Assembly: GCF_040954645.1 (NCBI RefSeq)
Contig: NC_092807.1
Span: forward strand, 5,229,187-5,293,186
Direction of reading: 5' to 3'
Origin: Diabrotica undecimpunctata
Taxonomy: Eukaryota > Arthropoda > Insecta > Coleoptera > Chrysomelidae
DNA length: 64,000 bases
In this document: in pieces, positions 11,081 to 19,434 of the stretch
Layout of the letters: every line of letters starts with the position of its first letter
Numbering within the stretch: position 1 is the first letter of the stretch
Made by a program: the position numbers and the translations under genes
Notes under the pieces: generated by a model
What the model was told of the DNA's origin: nothing
Seen by the model: only the letters and a program-made list of their open reading frames with translations
The model's database searches: none

Positions 11081-11801
11081 TACTTACTTACTCCATTGCG
11101 TTACAACCCTTCGTGGGTTTTAGCTGACTCGACAATATGCCTCCACTGTTTTCTGTCTTAAGCAACCTCCATCCAATTCTCCACGTCCATAGTGCTTAGG
11201 TTTCCTGCTATATTATCTCGCTATCGGAGACGAGGGCGTCCGCGTGGTCTCCTTCCAGTTGGGACTTCCTCCCACACCAGTCTTACTGTTCGTTCGTCAG
11301 AATGTCTTCTGAGGTGTCCTGCCCATTGGAGTCTTCTGGACTTTATTTCTTTTATGATGTTGGCGTCTGGGTAAAGTTCTTCGAGCTCTTTGTTAGTTCT
11401 TATCCTATATTGTTCTGATGCTTCATCCAGCACAGGGCCAAAGATCTTCCTTAGGATTTTTCTTTCCCAAACACATAGGCTCTCTTCGTTTGCCTTTGTT
11501 ATCGTCCACGTTTCGCTTCCATACATCACAACGGGTCGTATGATTGTTTTATAGACCTGTTTCTTCGTACGTCTTGTTAGTTGTTTCGATTTTAGAAGGT
11601 TTTTAAAGGGCAAAAAGACATCTGTTGCCTGCCTGGATCCTGTTGTTTATTTCCTGTGATCCGTTATTGTCTTCAGTTATTGTTGTTCCAAGATACTTGA
11701 ATTCGATGTCATCGATGGTGATGTTCTGACCGATTCTGTGTCTGCTTTGGTTATTGCGGCTCATATACATATGTCATTGATATATGTAATTGGAATGTCA
11801 T
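11081..11801 (-). mobile_element. 5'-truncated LINE inserted antisense, 14-bp target duplication
   Basis: Flanked by TGGAATATGTCATT on both sides (11067-11080 and 11802-11815). Minus-strand coding: NITIDDIEFKYLGTTITEDN, EINNRIQAGNRCLFAL, then after a frameshift KKQVYKTIIRPVVMYGSETW, ERKILRKIFGP, RRLQWAGHLRR and RPRGRPR, and after another shift VESAKTHEGL followed by a stop. The 3' end carries a GTAAGTAAGTAA tail. About 720 bp of the 3' end of an element normally several kilobases long survives, the usual outcome of target-primed reverse transcription. The extra 'gtcattgatatatgtaattgg' at the 5' junction looks like filler copied from the target. Confidence 0.9.
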
Positions 11802-12024
11802 TGGAATATGTCATTGATACTCATCATATATTTTTAGACTACAAAACAGCCTACGACTCTGTGAATAGAACAGAAATGTTCAAAGCAATGAAAGAGCTAG
11901 GAATACCAAATCAGTTAACTAACTCTTGAAAAAGTTGAATGAAGAGTACGAATTTAAGGGGAACTGTCTGAACCTTTTAAAACAAGTAACGGGCTGCGCC
12001 AGGAAGACCCTATCTCCTGTATAT

Positions 12025-12946
12025 AGTATTTTTCATATAAAAATTCGTGCACGTCGTTCAAGATTTACTACGTCAGAATCTAACAGAGTTGCCAAAACAC
12101 CAGAATAGTTAGTAAGTGAGGAATTTTTAAAATGTCAACTATTTGTCAAACTACTATATTAACAGTAAATACACTTAGTTTTAATATTACTGCAACCCAC
12201 TAAAATACACAAGAAAACATTTTCATACAAAATTATATATTCTAAATTTTAAACTTAACTTTTTTATATCATTAATAGTAAAAACATCCCGCCATTATTT
12301 CTTGTTCAATATAATCTATCTTATAGGAAAGCTTATCAGCTTTCTACAGACTATTTAGTTGTTTTGGCATAGCACAATCACAATACACAACAATAATTAG
12401 TTTTTAAAGCTAGTAATCTAAATTTAATGTATTTGTATTTATAATCACAATTTATTAATATATAATATATTATGATCAAATTGTGTAAGAAATCAAAACA
12501 TAAACAAAATTCTTACTCTAAAAAAACGGCAACACTTTAAACAATTTTGCCACACGCTGAACTGTCAAAAAATTTGAAGTATTTCCGTATTAGTTTCGTA
12601 CAATTGTCTAATATATTTCATTAAAATTATTATTCTGTGGAATATTAGACTTGAAGAGTTACTTCAAGTCTAATTACGTAAAATTTATATTGTTAATAGT
12701 AACAAATGTTTTTGGTTATTTAATCAATATAATTCTAAAATTCCCAATATAATGATGATTGCATTTTTCTGATTATTATACCATGTTGACGCCTATGAAA
12801 GATCGAGCAGTTCCGTATGGCTTTCGTATTATTAGCTGTGTTAGGAAAATTTGAACTCTAAGGTTGACGTTCTGGAAATTTTAAATATAAGTGACGTCAC
12901 TTTATATAAATTGTGACGTGCACGCATTTTTATATAAAAAATACTA
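12025..12946. mobile_element. non-coding TIR element (about 920 bp)
   Basis: Ends are inverted repeats of about 28 bp: GTATTTTTCATATAAAAATT...CGTGCACGTC at the left, and its partner read from the right with a few mismatches. It sits between LINE codons DPISC and LFNLILEK. Removing it with one TATA at the junction joins them in frame, so the insertion point is well defined. It contains no open frame of note. An internal perfect hairpin lies at 12644-12674. Superfamily is not clear; a TA/TATA target suits Tc1/mariner-like elements. Confidence 0.8.
12644..12674. repeat. perfect 13-bp hairpin
   Basis: ATTAGACTTGAAG (12644-12656), loop AGTTA, CTTCAAGTCTAAT (12662-12674). The arms are perfectly complementary. 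It lies within the TIR element above; no T-run follows and no function is evident. Confidence 0.8.
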
Positions 12947-13795
12947 TACTATTCAATCTGATTCTGGAAAAAGTAATACTTATGCCACAAATCCCAACCA
13001 ATGGTTCAACATATAATAAATCAGTGCAAATCCTCGCTTATGCTGATGATATCAATATTGTTGGGAGAACGAAAAACGCTGTACGAGAGGCGTATATAGT
13101 ATTATAAGCATGAACTATAAAAATGGGTTTAATAATAAACACCAACAAAATGAAGTATATGAAAATAAGCACGCAACCACAAATACTACGACCATTTATA
13201 GAAAACGACGTCATCGAAGCAGTGAACGAATTTGTATACCTGAGAGGGCTTTTTAACACTGAAAGTAATACTATCGCAGAGATAAACCGCAGAATTTGCA
13301 CGGCCAACAGATGCTATTTGGGCTCAATCTTCTCCTTAAATCCACAATTATATGGAGAAATACAAAAATAAAATTCTACTAAACATACGCTCAGACCTAT
13401 CATATGGTTTAGAGACCTGGACTCTAACAAAAAGTAATGAAAACATGTTAGGATGTGTCGAAAGAAAAGTACTAAGGCGAATCTATGGAGCAGTGAATGA
13501 TAATGGAGTGTGGACAAGACGGTAAAACTTCGTTCTTTATAGAATATAACAGGAACCAGATGTCGTAATACATATTGATACAGGACGTCTGAGGGGGAGA
13601 GGACATGTAATGCCCATGGAACAAAATGACCCAGCTAAAAAAACGCTCCTTGATAGACCCATCGGTCAGAGAAGAAGAGGAAGATCCAGAACAAGGTTCC
13701 TTGATAACATGGCGATGGATAGGGACGACTGGAGAGAAATTCTTGAGGAGGCTAGGACTTACGCAGAGTTGTAAAGCCAGAATGATGATGATTTT

Positions 13796-14841
13796 TAGGG
13801 ATAGGAATTTGTAACTTCTCAGCCAATCTATTTTGAAATAATTCTTGAGTACTTTCTTCATCTAAGCTTTTGGTATTGTATCTTCATTTCACATCTCTTT
13901 CTGCAATCTATAAAAATCATGCTGTATTTATAACAAGAAATTTCACACTGTTCTGTTTTTCTCTTTCTTAATAGCGCCTATGTGTCCTACTACGAACTTT
14001 CTTGTACTTTCCATAAGCTTTTCATGGTGCAATTTTGGGAAGTTAAAAAAAGAAGACTTGATTTTTTGAGAACTTCTACATTTCTATGAATTTTTGATGG
14101 AACTGAAAAATCTCAACGTTTCCTGTTATTTCAGTATATATGTATTTTAGTATTCATTACAAATTTATTACAAGTGAACGAACTGTTAATTTCTGCAGAT
14201 TTCTGCTACATAAAATGAGAAACTTTTATCAAGCACGTCTAATTAACGTGAACTGAGCAGTTTCTGTCGATAAATTTGTTCTTAACTACAAGCGGATCTC
14301 ATTAAACATTAAAACATTAAAGATATTTCTAAGCTAACAATATAAACCATCTCCAAAGAGAAATTTGTTTGAACAGTCATAAAGAACCTGTCGGTACGGC
14401 CCTCCCATTACCCGCAGTTAATCCCGCTGACCGGGAAACAGTTAAGAAGACATTAAAAGTGCCATCAACAAACTACTCTCGAGCTTAAAATTAATAAATA
14501 CCTTCCAGTGAAATATTAGATATTTTTATGCCTTCTCTATTTGAAACAGAATTAATGTCATTAAAATCCAGAAACGGACACGCCAAACTGACACGCCTTT
14601 ACTAAAAAAGGGATGTCTACTACATCTTGACACGGCATTTTATGTAGTATTATTTGACACGCAAATCAAGATTTTATTTGTCGAAATGTAGTTGCGTTTC
14701 GCGCAGAAAAAATTAGATTGAGTTGAGTAATCAGAAAAATGTGGAAAAGTTCAATTTGGAATTTTTAGATTGTATACAGGGATGGTAATATATAGACGAG
14801 AATCTTTTTCCTAAAATTTGGTAGAAATCCTGATAGAAAAT
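13796..14841. other. no gene recognised
   Basis: About 1 kb with no coding motif. A short GC-richer stretch at 14390-14450 stands out in composition only. Confidence 0.4.
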
Positions 14842-14950
14842 GTTAGACAAGAAGGAATACTTAAATGAGAATCGTCACAAAATTTAAAGATAGTATCAGT
14901 TAAATAACAGAACTAAAGTGGAAATTTGCCGATCATAATACTTCAACCAA
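14842..14950 (+). pseudogene. LINE C-terminal fragment
   Basis: Encodes ITELKWKFADHN, matching IAKLKWKFAGHT of the LINE at 15463-16690 and IAELKWNWAGH at 29460-29510. The upstream 'gacaagaagg' aligns with the DKKRN region of the same family. Most of this fragment lies within the 120-bp segment duplicated on both sides of the LINE insertion at 14973-15373. Confidence 0.6.
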
Positions 14951-14972
14951 TGTATACTTCCTGTTCTCACCT
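14853..14972 (+). repeat. 120-bp direct repeat, left copy
   Basis: AGGAATACTTAAATGAGAAT ... CTGTTCTCACCT. It matches 15374-15493 at 119 of 120 positions (T/C at 14964/15485). The two copies exactly bracket a 5'-truncated antisense LINE, so they behave as a very long target-site duplication. Confidence 0.9.
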
Positions 14973-15373
14973 TCTTCTTCTTCTTTTCTTCTTCTTCTAA
15001 TGGCGCTACAACCCTTTGTGAGTCTTGGCCTGCTTAAAAATGTTCTTCCATTCTGCCCTGTCGGATACTTTTCTTCGCCACTGCCTGATGTTCATGGTTT
15101 TAAGATCCCTCTCTACGTCGTCTATCCATCTTTTACGGGGCCTTCCTCTTGTTCTGTTTCCTTGGGGCTTCCATCTCTGGACTACTTTTACAGCTCGATT
15201 ATCTGGCATTCTTTCTAGGTGACCAAGCCAGTTTAGTCTTTGTGATTTTACAAATCTGACAATATCTACGCTCTGCATTAGTTCATCCAGCTCGTGGTTC
15301 ATTTTAATTCTCCACGAACTATCGCTGCATTGGGTTGGTCCAAATATCTTCCTTAGTATTCCTTAGTATACTT
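14973..15373 (-). mobile_element. 5'-truncated LINE inserted between 120-bp repeats
   Basis: Minus-strand LINE 3' end: the start corresponds to ILRKIFGPTQCSDSSWR, then MNHELDELMQSVDIVRFVKS, LNWLGHLERMPDNRAVKVVQ, RTRGRPRKRWIDDVERDL and KQAKTHKGL followed by a stop at 15006. The 3' end carries a (GAA)n tail (14973-15000). It is nearly identical to the copy at 40616-41522, so it inserted fairly recently. The coding part is open over its 98 codons. Confidence 0.9.
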
Positions 15374-15493
15374 AGGAATACTTAAATGAGAATCGTCACA
15401 AAATTTAAAGATAGTATCAGTTAAATAACAGAACTAAAGTGGAAATTTGCCGATCATAATACTTCAACCAATGTATACTTCCTGCTCTCACCT
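15374..15493 (+). repeat. 120-bp direct repeat, right copy
   Basis: Right-hand copy of the long direct repeat. Its last 30 bases continue in frame into the LINE at 15463 (FNQCILPALTY), so this is the original, uninterrupted side of the target. Confidence 0.9.
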
Positions 15494-15735
15494 ACAGTTC
15501 TCAAACTTGGACGTTTACAAAGGAAAACATGGAAAAATAGAAAAGACCCAAAGAGCCATGGAAAGGCAAATGCTGAACATCGGGCTATCAGACAAGAAAA
15601 GAAATACTTGGATCCGCAACAAAACAAAAGTGACCGATGTATTAACGCAGATAGCAAAACTTAAGTGGAAGTTCGCTGGACATACCATAAGACAGAAAGA
15701 CGACAGATGGAATAAGATGATTATACACTGGAGAC

Positions 15736-16464
15736 TAAAGATGCAGATTATATGCTTAGAAAGCTCAAAGATGAATACGAAAAATGGGGGATGAGTATGA
15801 ATATGTCTAAAACAGAATATATGCGAATAGGCAGTGAAGACGAAGACCCGGATTTGGAAATTAGACAAATGAAAAGGTGCTACGAATACAAATATTTGGG
15901 AAGTATTATCTGCAGTAAAGGAACAACGGAACGAGATATAGACTATAGAGTGCAACAAGGCAGGAAGAGTGTTCAAATTCTGAATTCGATACTTTGGTCC
16001 AACAAAGCTACTATGAAAACTAAAATGACTATCTACAAAGTAATTGTAGAGCCAATTCTTACATATGGAGCAGAATGTTGGCAAATGACAGCAAAAGGAA
16101 AGAAAAAAGTTGACACGGTTGAAATGGACTACCTAAGAAGAGCTTGCCGTATATCAAGAGTAGAACGTATACCTAATTCTGAAATTAGAAGAAAAACAGA
16201 TAGAGTACATAAAACTTCTGAAAGAATAGAAACTAGACAGTTAATATGGTATGGACACGTACAGAGGATGGACGACAACAGATGGCCAAAAAGAGCTATG
16301 GAATACAATCCAAGTAATAGAAGGAAACGAGGAAGACCAGCCAAGTCTTGGATACAAGGTGTTATGGAAACCATGAAAGACAGAGCCATTGATGAAGACA
16401 CCTGGAGAGATAGAAAAAGATGGCGATCGAAATGCGGGAAGCGGCAGAAGCTGTAGGATCCCCG

Positions 16465-16520
<56 letters not shown>
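15736..16520 (+). mobile_element. 5'-truncated LINE with (TA)n tail, 14-bp target duplication
   Basis: Flanked by TATACACTGGAGAC (15722-15735 and 16521-16534). It carries one open frame: MLRKLKDEYEKWGMSMNMSK (just after the YADD region), EYKYLGSIICSKGTTERDID, ILTYGAECWQM, LIWYGHVQRMDDNRW, RKRGRPAKSWIQGVMETM, ending KRQKL at 16456. The 3' tail is a pure TA microsatellite. The open frame is uninterrupted over about 235 codons, so the insertion is young. It belongs to the same family as the antisense LINE at 19435-21786. Confidence 0.9.

Positions 16521-16524
<4 letters not shown>
16466..16524. repeat. (TA)n microsatellite
   Basis: About 28 TA units forming the 3' tail of the LINE above. The repeats of Tyr-Ile that appear in translations across it are artefacts. 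Confidence 0.95.
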
Positions 16525-16527
<3 letters not shown>

Positions 16528-16694
16528 TGGAGACCATATAGTTACAAACGAAAAAGAGGAAGGCCACAAATGCGATGGTCAGATGACTTGAAGAAACACG
16601 CAGGCCCGAAGTGGATACAAACTGCTTACAATAGAGAGACGTGGAAGAAGGAATAGGAGGCCTATGTCCAAAATTGGACAGCAAGGGCTGTATA

Positions 16695-16925
16695 GATAGA
16701 ATATTAGACAAAAAGATGAAAGATGGACTAAGATTACTACAGATTAAAGACCCTCGACATATAAACGAAAATGGGGGAGACCACAGATGAGCTGGGTGAA
16801 TGACATGAATCACCACGCTGGTTCGACATAGATGCACGTGGCACGAGATAGAGAAAGTTGAAGGAGCGAAGGGCAGACCTATGTCTAATATAGATATCTC
16901 AAGGCTAACAGATATATAGAAATAG
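16695..16925 (+). pseudogene. second LINE 3'-end fragment, tandem to the previous
   Basis: Encodes QKDERWTKITTD, RPSTYKRKWGRPQMSWVNDM and HVARDRESWRSEGQTYV, aligned with QKDDRWNKMIIHWRP...GRPQMRWSDDLKKHAG of the preceding LINE but diverged. Two related 3' ends therefore lie head to tail. Stops are present. Confidence 0.7.
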
Positions 16926-17346
16926 TCTATTTTTATTGGCTAACGGGTATTACTCCTTTATAATCACAATCTGTCTCCCTCTAGTTCCTCATCGTTTACC
17001 TCTTCTTGTGGAGTATTGGGCGCTTATGCGTTCGGCGTTGTTTGAAGCCACATACCTTTTCACTTGACTCCACACCATCGCAATCAGGTTCAGTTCACAA
17101 TGGTAAGACGGCAGTTTCAAAATCTTGTGGGAGTGGTATGACGCGTTGTCAAAAAAAAAAAACAACGTTTTCTTTGTCTTTCGGCAAATTTGGAATTACT
17201 GCCTTCTCAAACCATTTCTCATGTAGATCCTCGTCCATTTCATTGTGGTAATCAGCGTTTCCCATCTTGGCCAAGAAAGTTAATTCGGCCCATGCCACAA
17301 AACCACTTTCGCTTCCAGCATAAAGAAGAACATACCGAGGACCATT

Positions 17347-17747
17347 GCCAAAGCTTGCATTCGATGGAGTAGTTGAGTGGGTTTTAGGTCACCCAGAGTG
17401 AGTTCCATCAACTGGTGGATCTTTTCATCTGAGCTGGTGCCATACCTGTCGAGAAGTCGAGTTTTTAGTTGTATATAGGCATTGCCAGCAGTGGGATTCT
17501 TTACTATGTCTGCTACTTCTATAAGTACTTCACTGTTTAAACTAGCAACAGTATGGTCGAAATTACAGTTGTCAGTTATGATTTTGGCTTGTCGAAACTG
17601 CGCTTTTAGCTGGAGAAACCATAGTTTTGGTTCAGTGCGCCAAAACTCAGGCGCTTTAATGCATACCCGTGCAATTAATAAGTGATCATCGCATTCGCAC
17701 GGTGTAATATTCATATTGTTTGGCATTATTTGGTCGGTGTTTGTCAT
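17347..17747 (-). pseudogene. Gypsy-type gag fragment
   Basis: Starts MTNTDQIMPNNMNITPCE just inside the LTR on the minus strand and carries the insect Gypsy gag pattern: FWRTEPKLWFLQLKAQFRQA, ADIVKNPTAGNAYIQLKTRL, GDLKPTQLLHRMQALA. It is open for about 130 codons, then runs directly into the transposase sequence at about 17347 (..QALA-MVLG..), so protease, RT, integrase and the 3' LTR are lost. Structural gag function is known for the family. The 3' truncation is seen directly. Confidence 0.8.
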
Positions 17748-17803
17748 AGTTATGTATAAAATGTACTTACAGTTTTTTCTTTCTCGGGGTCACTAATGTG
17801 GCC

Positions 17804-18051
17804 TGTTTGCGGGAAGCAAAAGTAGTCGGGGCACACTTTAAACTGTTTTATTGATTTATTAACAATAAACTACATACTAAAAACAAGTAAGAAAACTGTA
17901 AGGGTTCTTCTCGTGGTCACCTCGTCGTGTAATCCTGTTCTGACAGCCATCAGCTGCTCTGATCTCCTCTTCTTTTCTCCGTCGACGTTCCCTCACTTCG
18001 GTAAAACAGTCAACCCATGTGTGGCTGGAGGTTAACTGTCAATCTGCCACA
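17804..18051 (-). mobile_element. Gypsy 5' LTR (248 bp)
   Basis: On the minus strand begins TGTGGCAGATTGACAG and ends GCAAACA, with 'aataaa' in the body. It is followed by the leader 'attagtgaccccgag' and, 57 bp on, by the gag ATG. TG...CA ends and position upstream of gag support a 5' LTR. It interrupts the transposase after GLKAPTQRG. Confidence 0.75.
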
Positions 18052-18200
18052 ACCTCTTTGGGTTGGAGCTTTCAGTCCAATAGAGAGCCCTTTTATGAAG
18101 GCATCTCGTGGATTCTTGATGGTTGTGTCCCTCTATTCCTTTTTGACTGAAGTACTGACGTAAGTCTAAGACTCATCGGTATAAACAAGGTTTACATTAT

Positions 18201-18609
18201 TGTTACGATAAATATGACTCGGATTTAACCTGTAAACATTTCATTATTCTAACAAGTATTTTCTAGTAGGTTCTCCGATCCGCTAAAAACCTGTCTGGCA
18301 TTACATCCTATTCGAGAAGGGTCAGCACAGCTCACCGTCCGTATTCGAGGGGACTCCAGAATAACGGCTATTTTATATATATAGAGGACATTTTTATTTG
18401 AAAACAAGTTGGTCTGAAAAGAATAAATGTATCGGGTCGGGTTTGAATTGTAACGCGGAAATAAATTATATAAATTAGAATAGTGTAGATAATGTAAAAT
18501 AAATTAAGTGTAAGATTATATATAAATTAAATAAAGACTCTAATCAACTAAGTGTTAGAGCATTTTATAATAAATAAAGATAATAAATTAGATTCATAAT
18601 AATAGTTCA
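18201..18609 (+). mobile_element. solo LTR with 4-bp target duplication
   Basis: Starts TGTTACGATAAATATGAC, ends AATAGTTCA, flanked by TTAT (18197-18200 and 18610-18613). It contains several AATAAA motifs and no coding sequence. It lies between the N-terminal and middle pieces of the transposase, leaving coding homology right up to both flanks. A 409-bp TG...CA unit with one target duplication is a solo LTR, left by recombination between two LTRs. Confidence 0.75.
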
Positions 18610-18905
18610 TTATCCTTCTTCCTCAATGTTTTTATTTGTCTGAGGTACTTGTGTCTCCAGGATATGATATTTTTTCTTTCCATCATTATCAAATCTCGAC
18701 CTCTTTTACCATATCAAAATCCATGTCATTTAGTAGCCTACGAAATGTGGTTTTTGAAAAAGCTGCTAGGTCCTCATCATCCTTCACTCTGTTCATTATG
18801 TTGTTAACGCTTGGTGGTATGTTTTCCAAAAAAAAAATCATGGACAATTTCCCTTATTCGAGATTTCACTCCCTTGTCGTAAGCATTCTCAAATCAAATT
18901 AAAAT

Positions 18906-19434
18906 TGAAAACAATTGAAAAACAAATTGTTTTTCTTCTTTTTTTTAATTATTTTTTTAACATTGATAAAAAATAATTACTTATTCTTGAATGTAGTATA
19001 AATATTTGATTTGCCAAACCACAATGATACCGAATTCCAAGTTTAATATGGCAACTTCGAGTACACATCTGAATAAAAATTCTGATCAACGTGGTCGTAA
19101 AAACCGAAGATGTCCAAGGCCAGCAATTCCATTCTTACAACTTTTTCTTTAATGTGTTATACAGCTAGATTACTAATTTCGATGTTTTTTGAGTATGGAA
19201 GTGCTTTGCATACAATTAGGAATAACTGTTTTTAAATATTAATCGTTTTTGGAATTTTGTACCAGGTTAAGTCAAAAGATTTAATGGATAATTCAGCGTT
19301 GGGGAGTATGAAAATGTGTAAACTAAGTACTTATGTAAGAGTCACAGTTTTTGAGCGAAATTGAAAAAAAATTAAAGTTAAAAGCCAAAACGAAAAAAAT
19401 ATTTTAGAAAAACAAAAAAGTAGAAGTGATTTAT
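18906..19434. other. no gene recognised
   Basis: A+T-rich. A short plus-strand frame from ATGGCAACTTCG (about 19048) and an antisense frame are both without motif. It may hold the diverged N-terminus of the transposase above, but I cannot align it. Confidence 0.35.

Larger units (their letters stand above)
10656..13795 (+). pseudogene. LINE (RT to 3' end), interrupted twice
   Basis: Plus-strand LINE whose pieces join in order: N-terminal RT (SPGIDNLPAELYKEGG, IHKKRDTFECSNHRGYTLVN, FRGGKSSIHQI; 10710-11066), motif A (IFLDYKTAYDSVNR; 11825-11870), motif B (NGLRQEDPISC; 11980-12020), motif C (ILAYADDINIVGR; 13030-13070), thumb (INRRICTANRCYLGS, YGLETWTLTKSNENM; 13280-13440) and C-terminal tail (RRRGRSRTRFLDNM; 13670-13715). 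It ends with an (ATG)n tail at 13781-13795. Insertions at 11081-11801 and 12025-12946 split it. Numerous frameshifts show it is dead. RT and YADD are directly visible; clade is not assigned. Confidence 0.85.
15463..16690 (+). pseudogene. LINE C-terminal half, split by another LINE
   Basis: Thumb and C-terminal domain of a non-LTR element. The 5' part (15463-15735) reads FNQCILPALTYSSQTWTFTK, KTQRAMERQMLNIGLSDKK, LKWKFAGHTIRQKDDRW, IIHWR. After the inserted LINE (15736-16520) it resumes at 16521 with HWRPYSYKRKRGRPQMRWSD, KWIQTAYNRETWKKE and the degenerate EAYVQNW end. It belongs to the same family as the large LINE at 56393-58770 (RKTQRAMERQMLGISLIDR). The RT core is missing here. Confidence 0.8.
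16950..18905 (-). pseudogene. DD82E-type Tc1/mariner-related transposase in three pieces
   Basis: Reading the minus strand: N-terminal part at 18905-18614 (IMNRVKDDEDLAAFSKTTFR, RLLNDMDFDMVK, ISWRHKYLRQIKTLRKKD); middle at 18196-18052 (LVYTDES with the first Asp, then KNPRDAFIKGLSIGLKAPTQ); C-terminal at 17345-16950 (GPRYVLLYAGSESGFVAWAE, NADYHNEMDEDLHEKWFEKA, DNASYHS with the second Asp, LPSYHCELN, VWSQVKRYVASNN). The pieces are separated by a solo LTR (18201-18609) and a Gypsy LTR-gag fragment (17347-18051). The segment between DNASYHS and LPSYHCELN is deleted, and the catalytic Glu of the NPIE motif reads NLIA. Dead. Confidence 0.8.

Noticed and set aside
15515..16084. 189-codon minus-strand open frame
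   Set aside because: Antisense to two LINE coding regions (15463-16456); its hydrophobic, Phe-rich translation reflects the Lys/Arg-rich sense strand.
16129..16837. minus-strand frames with long Tyr-Ile repeats
   Set aside because: They are translations of the (TA)n microsatellite and antisense LINE sequence.
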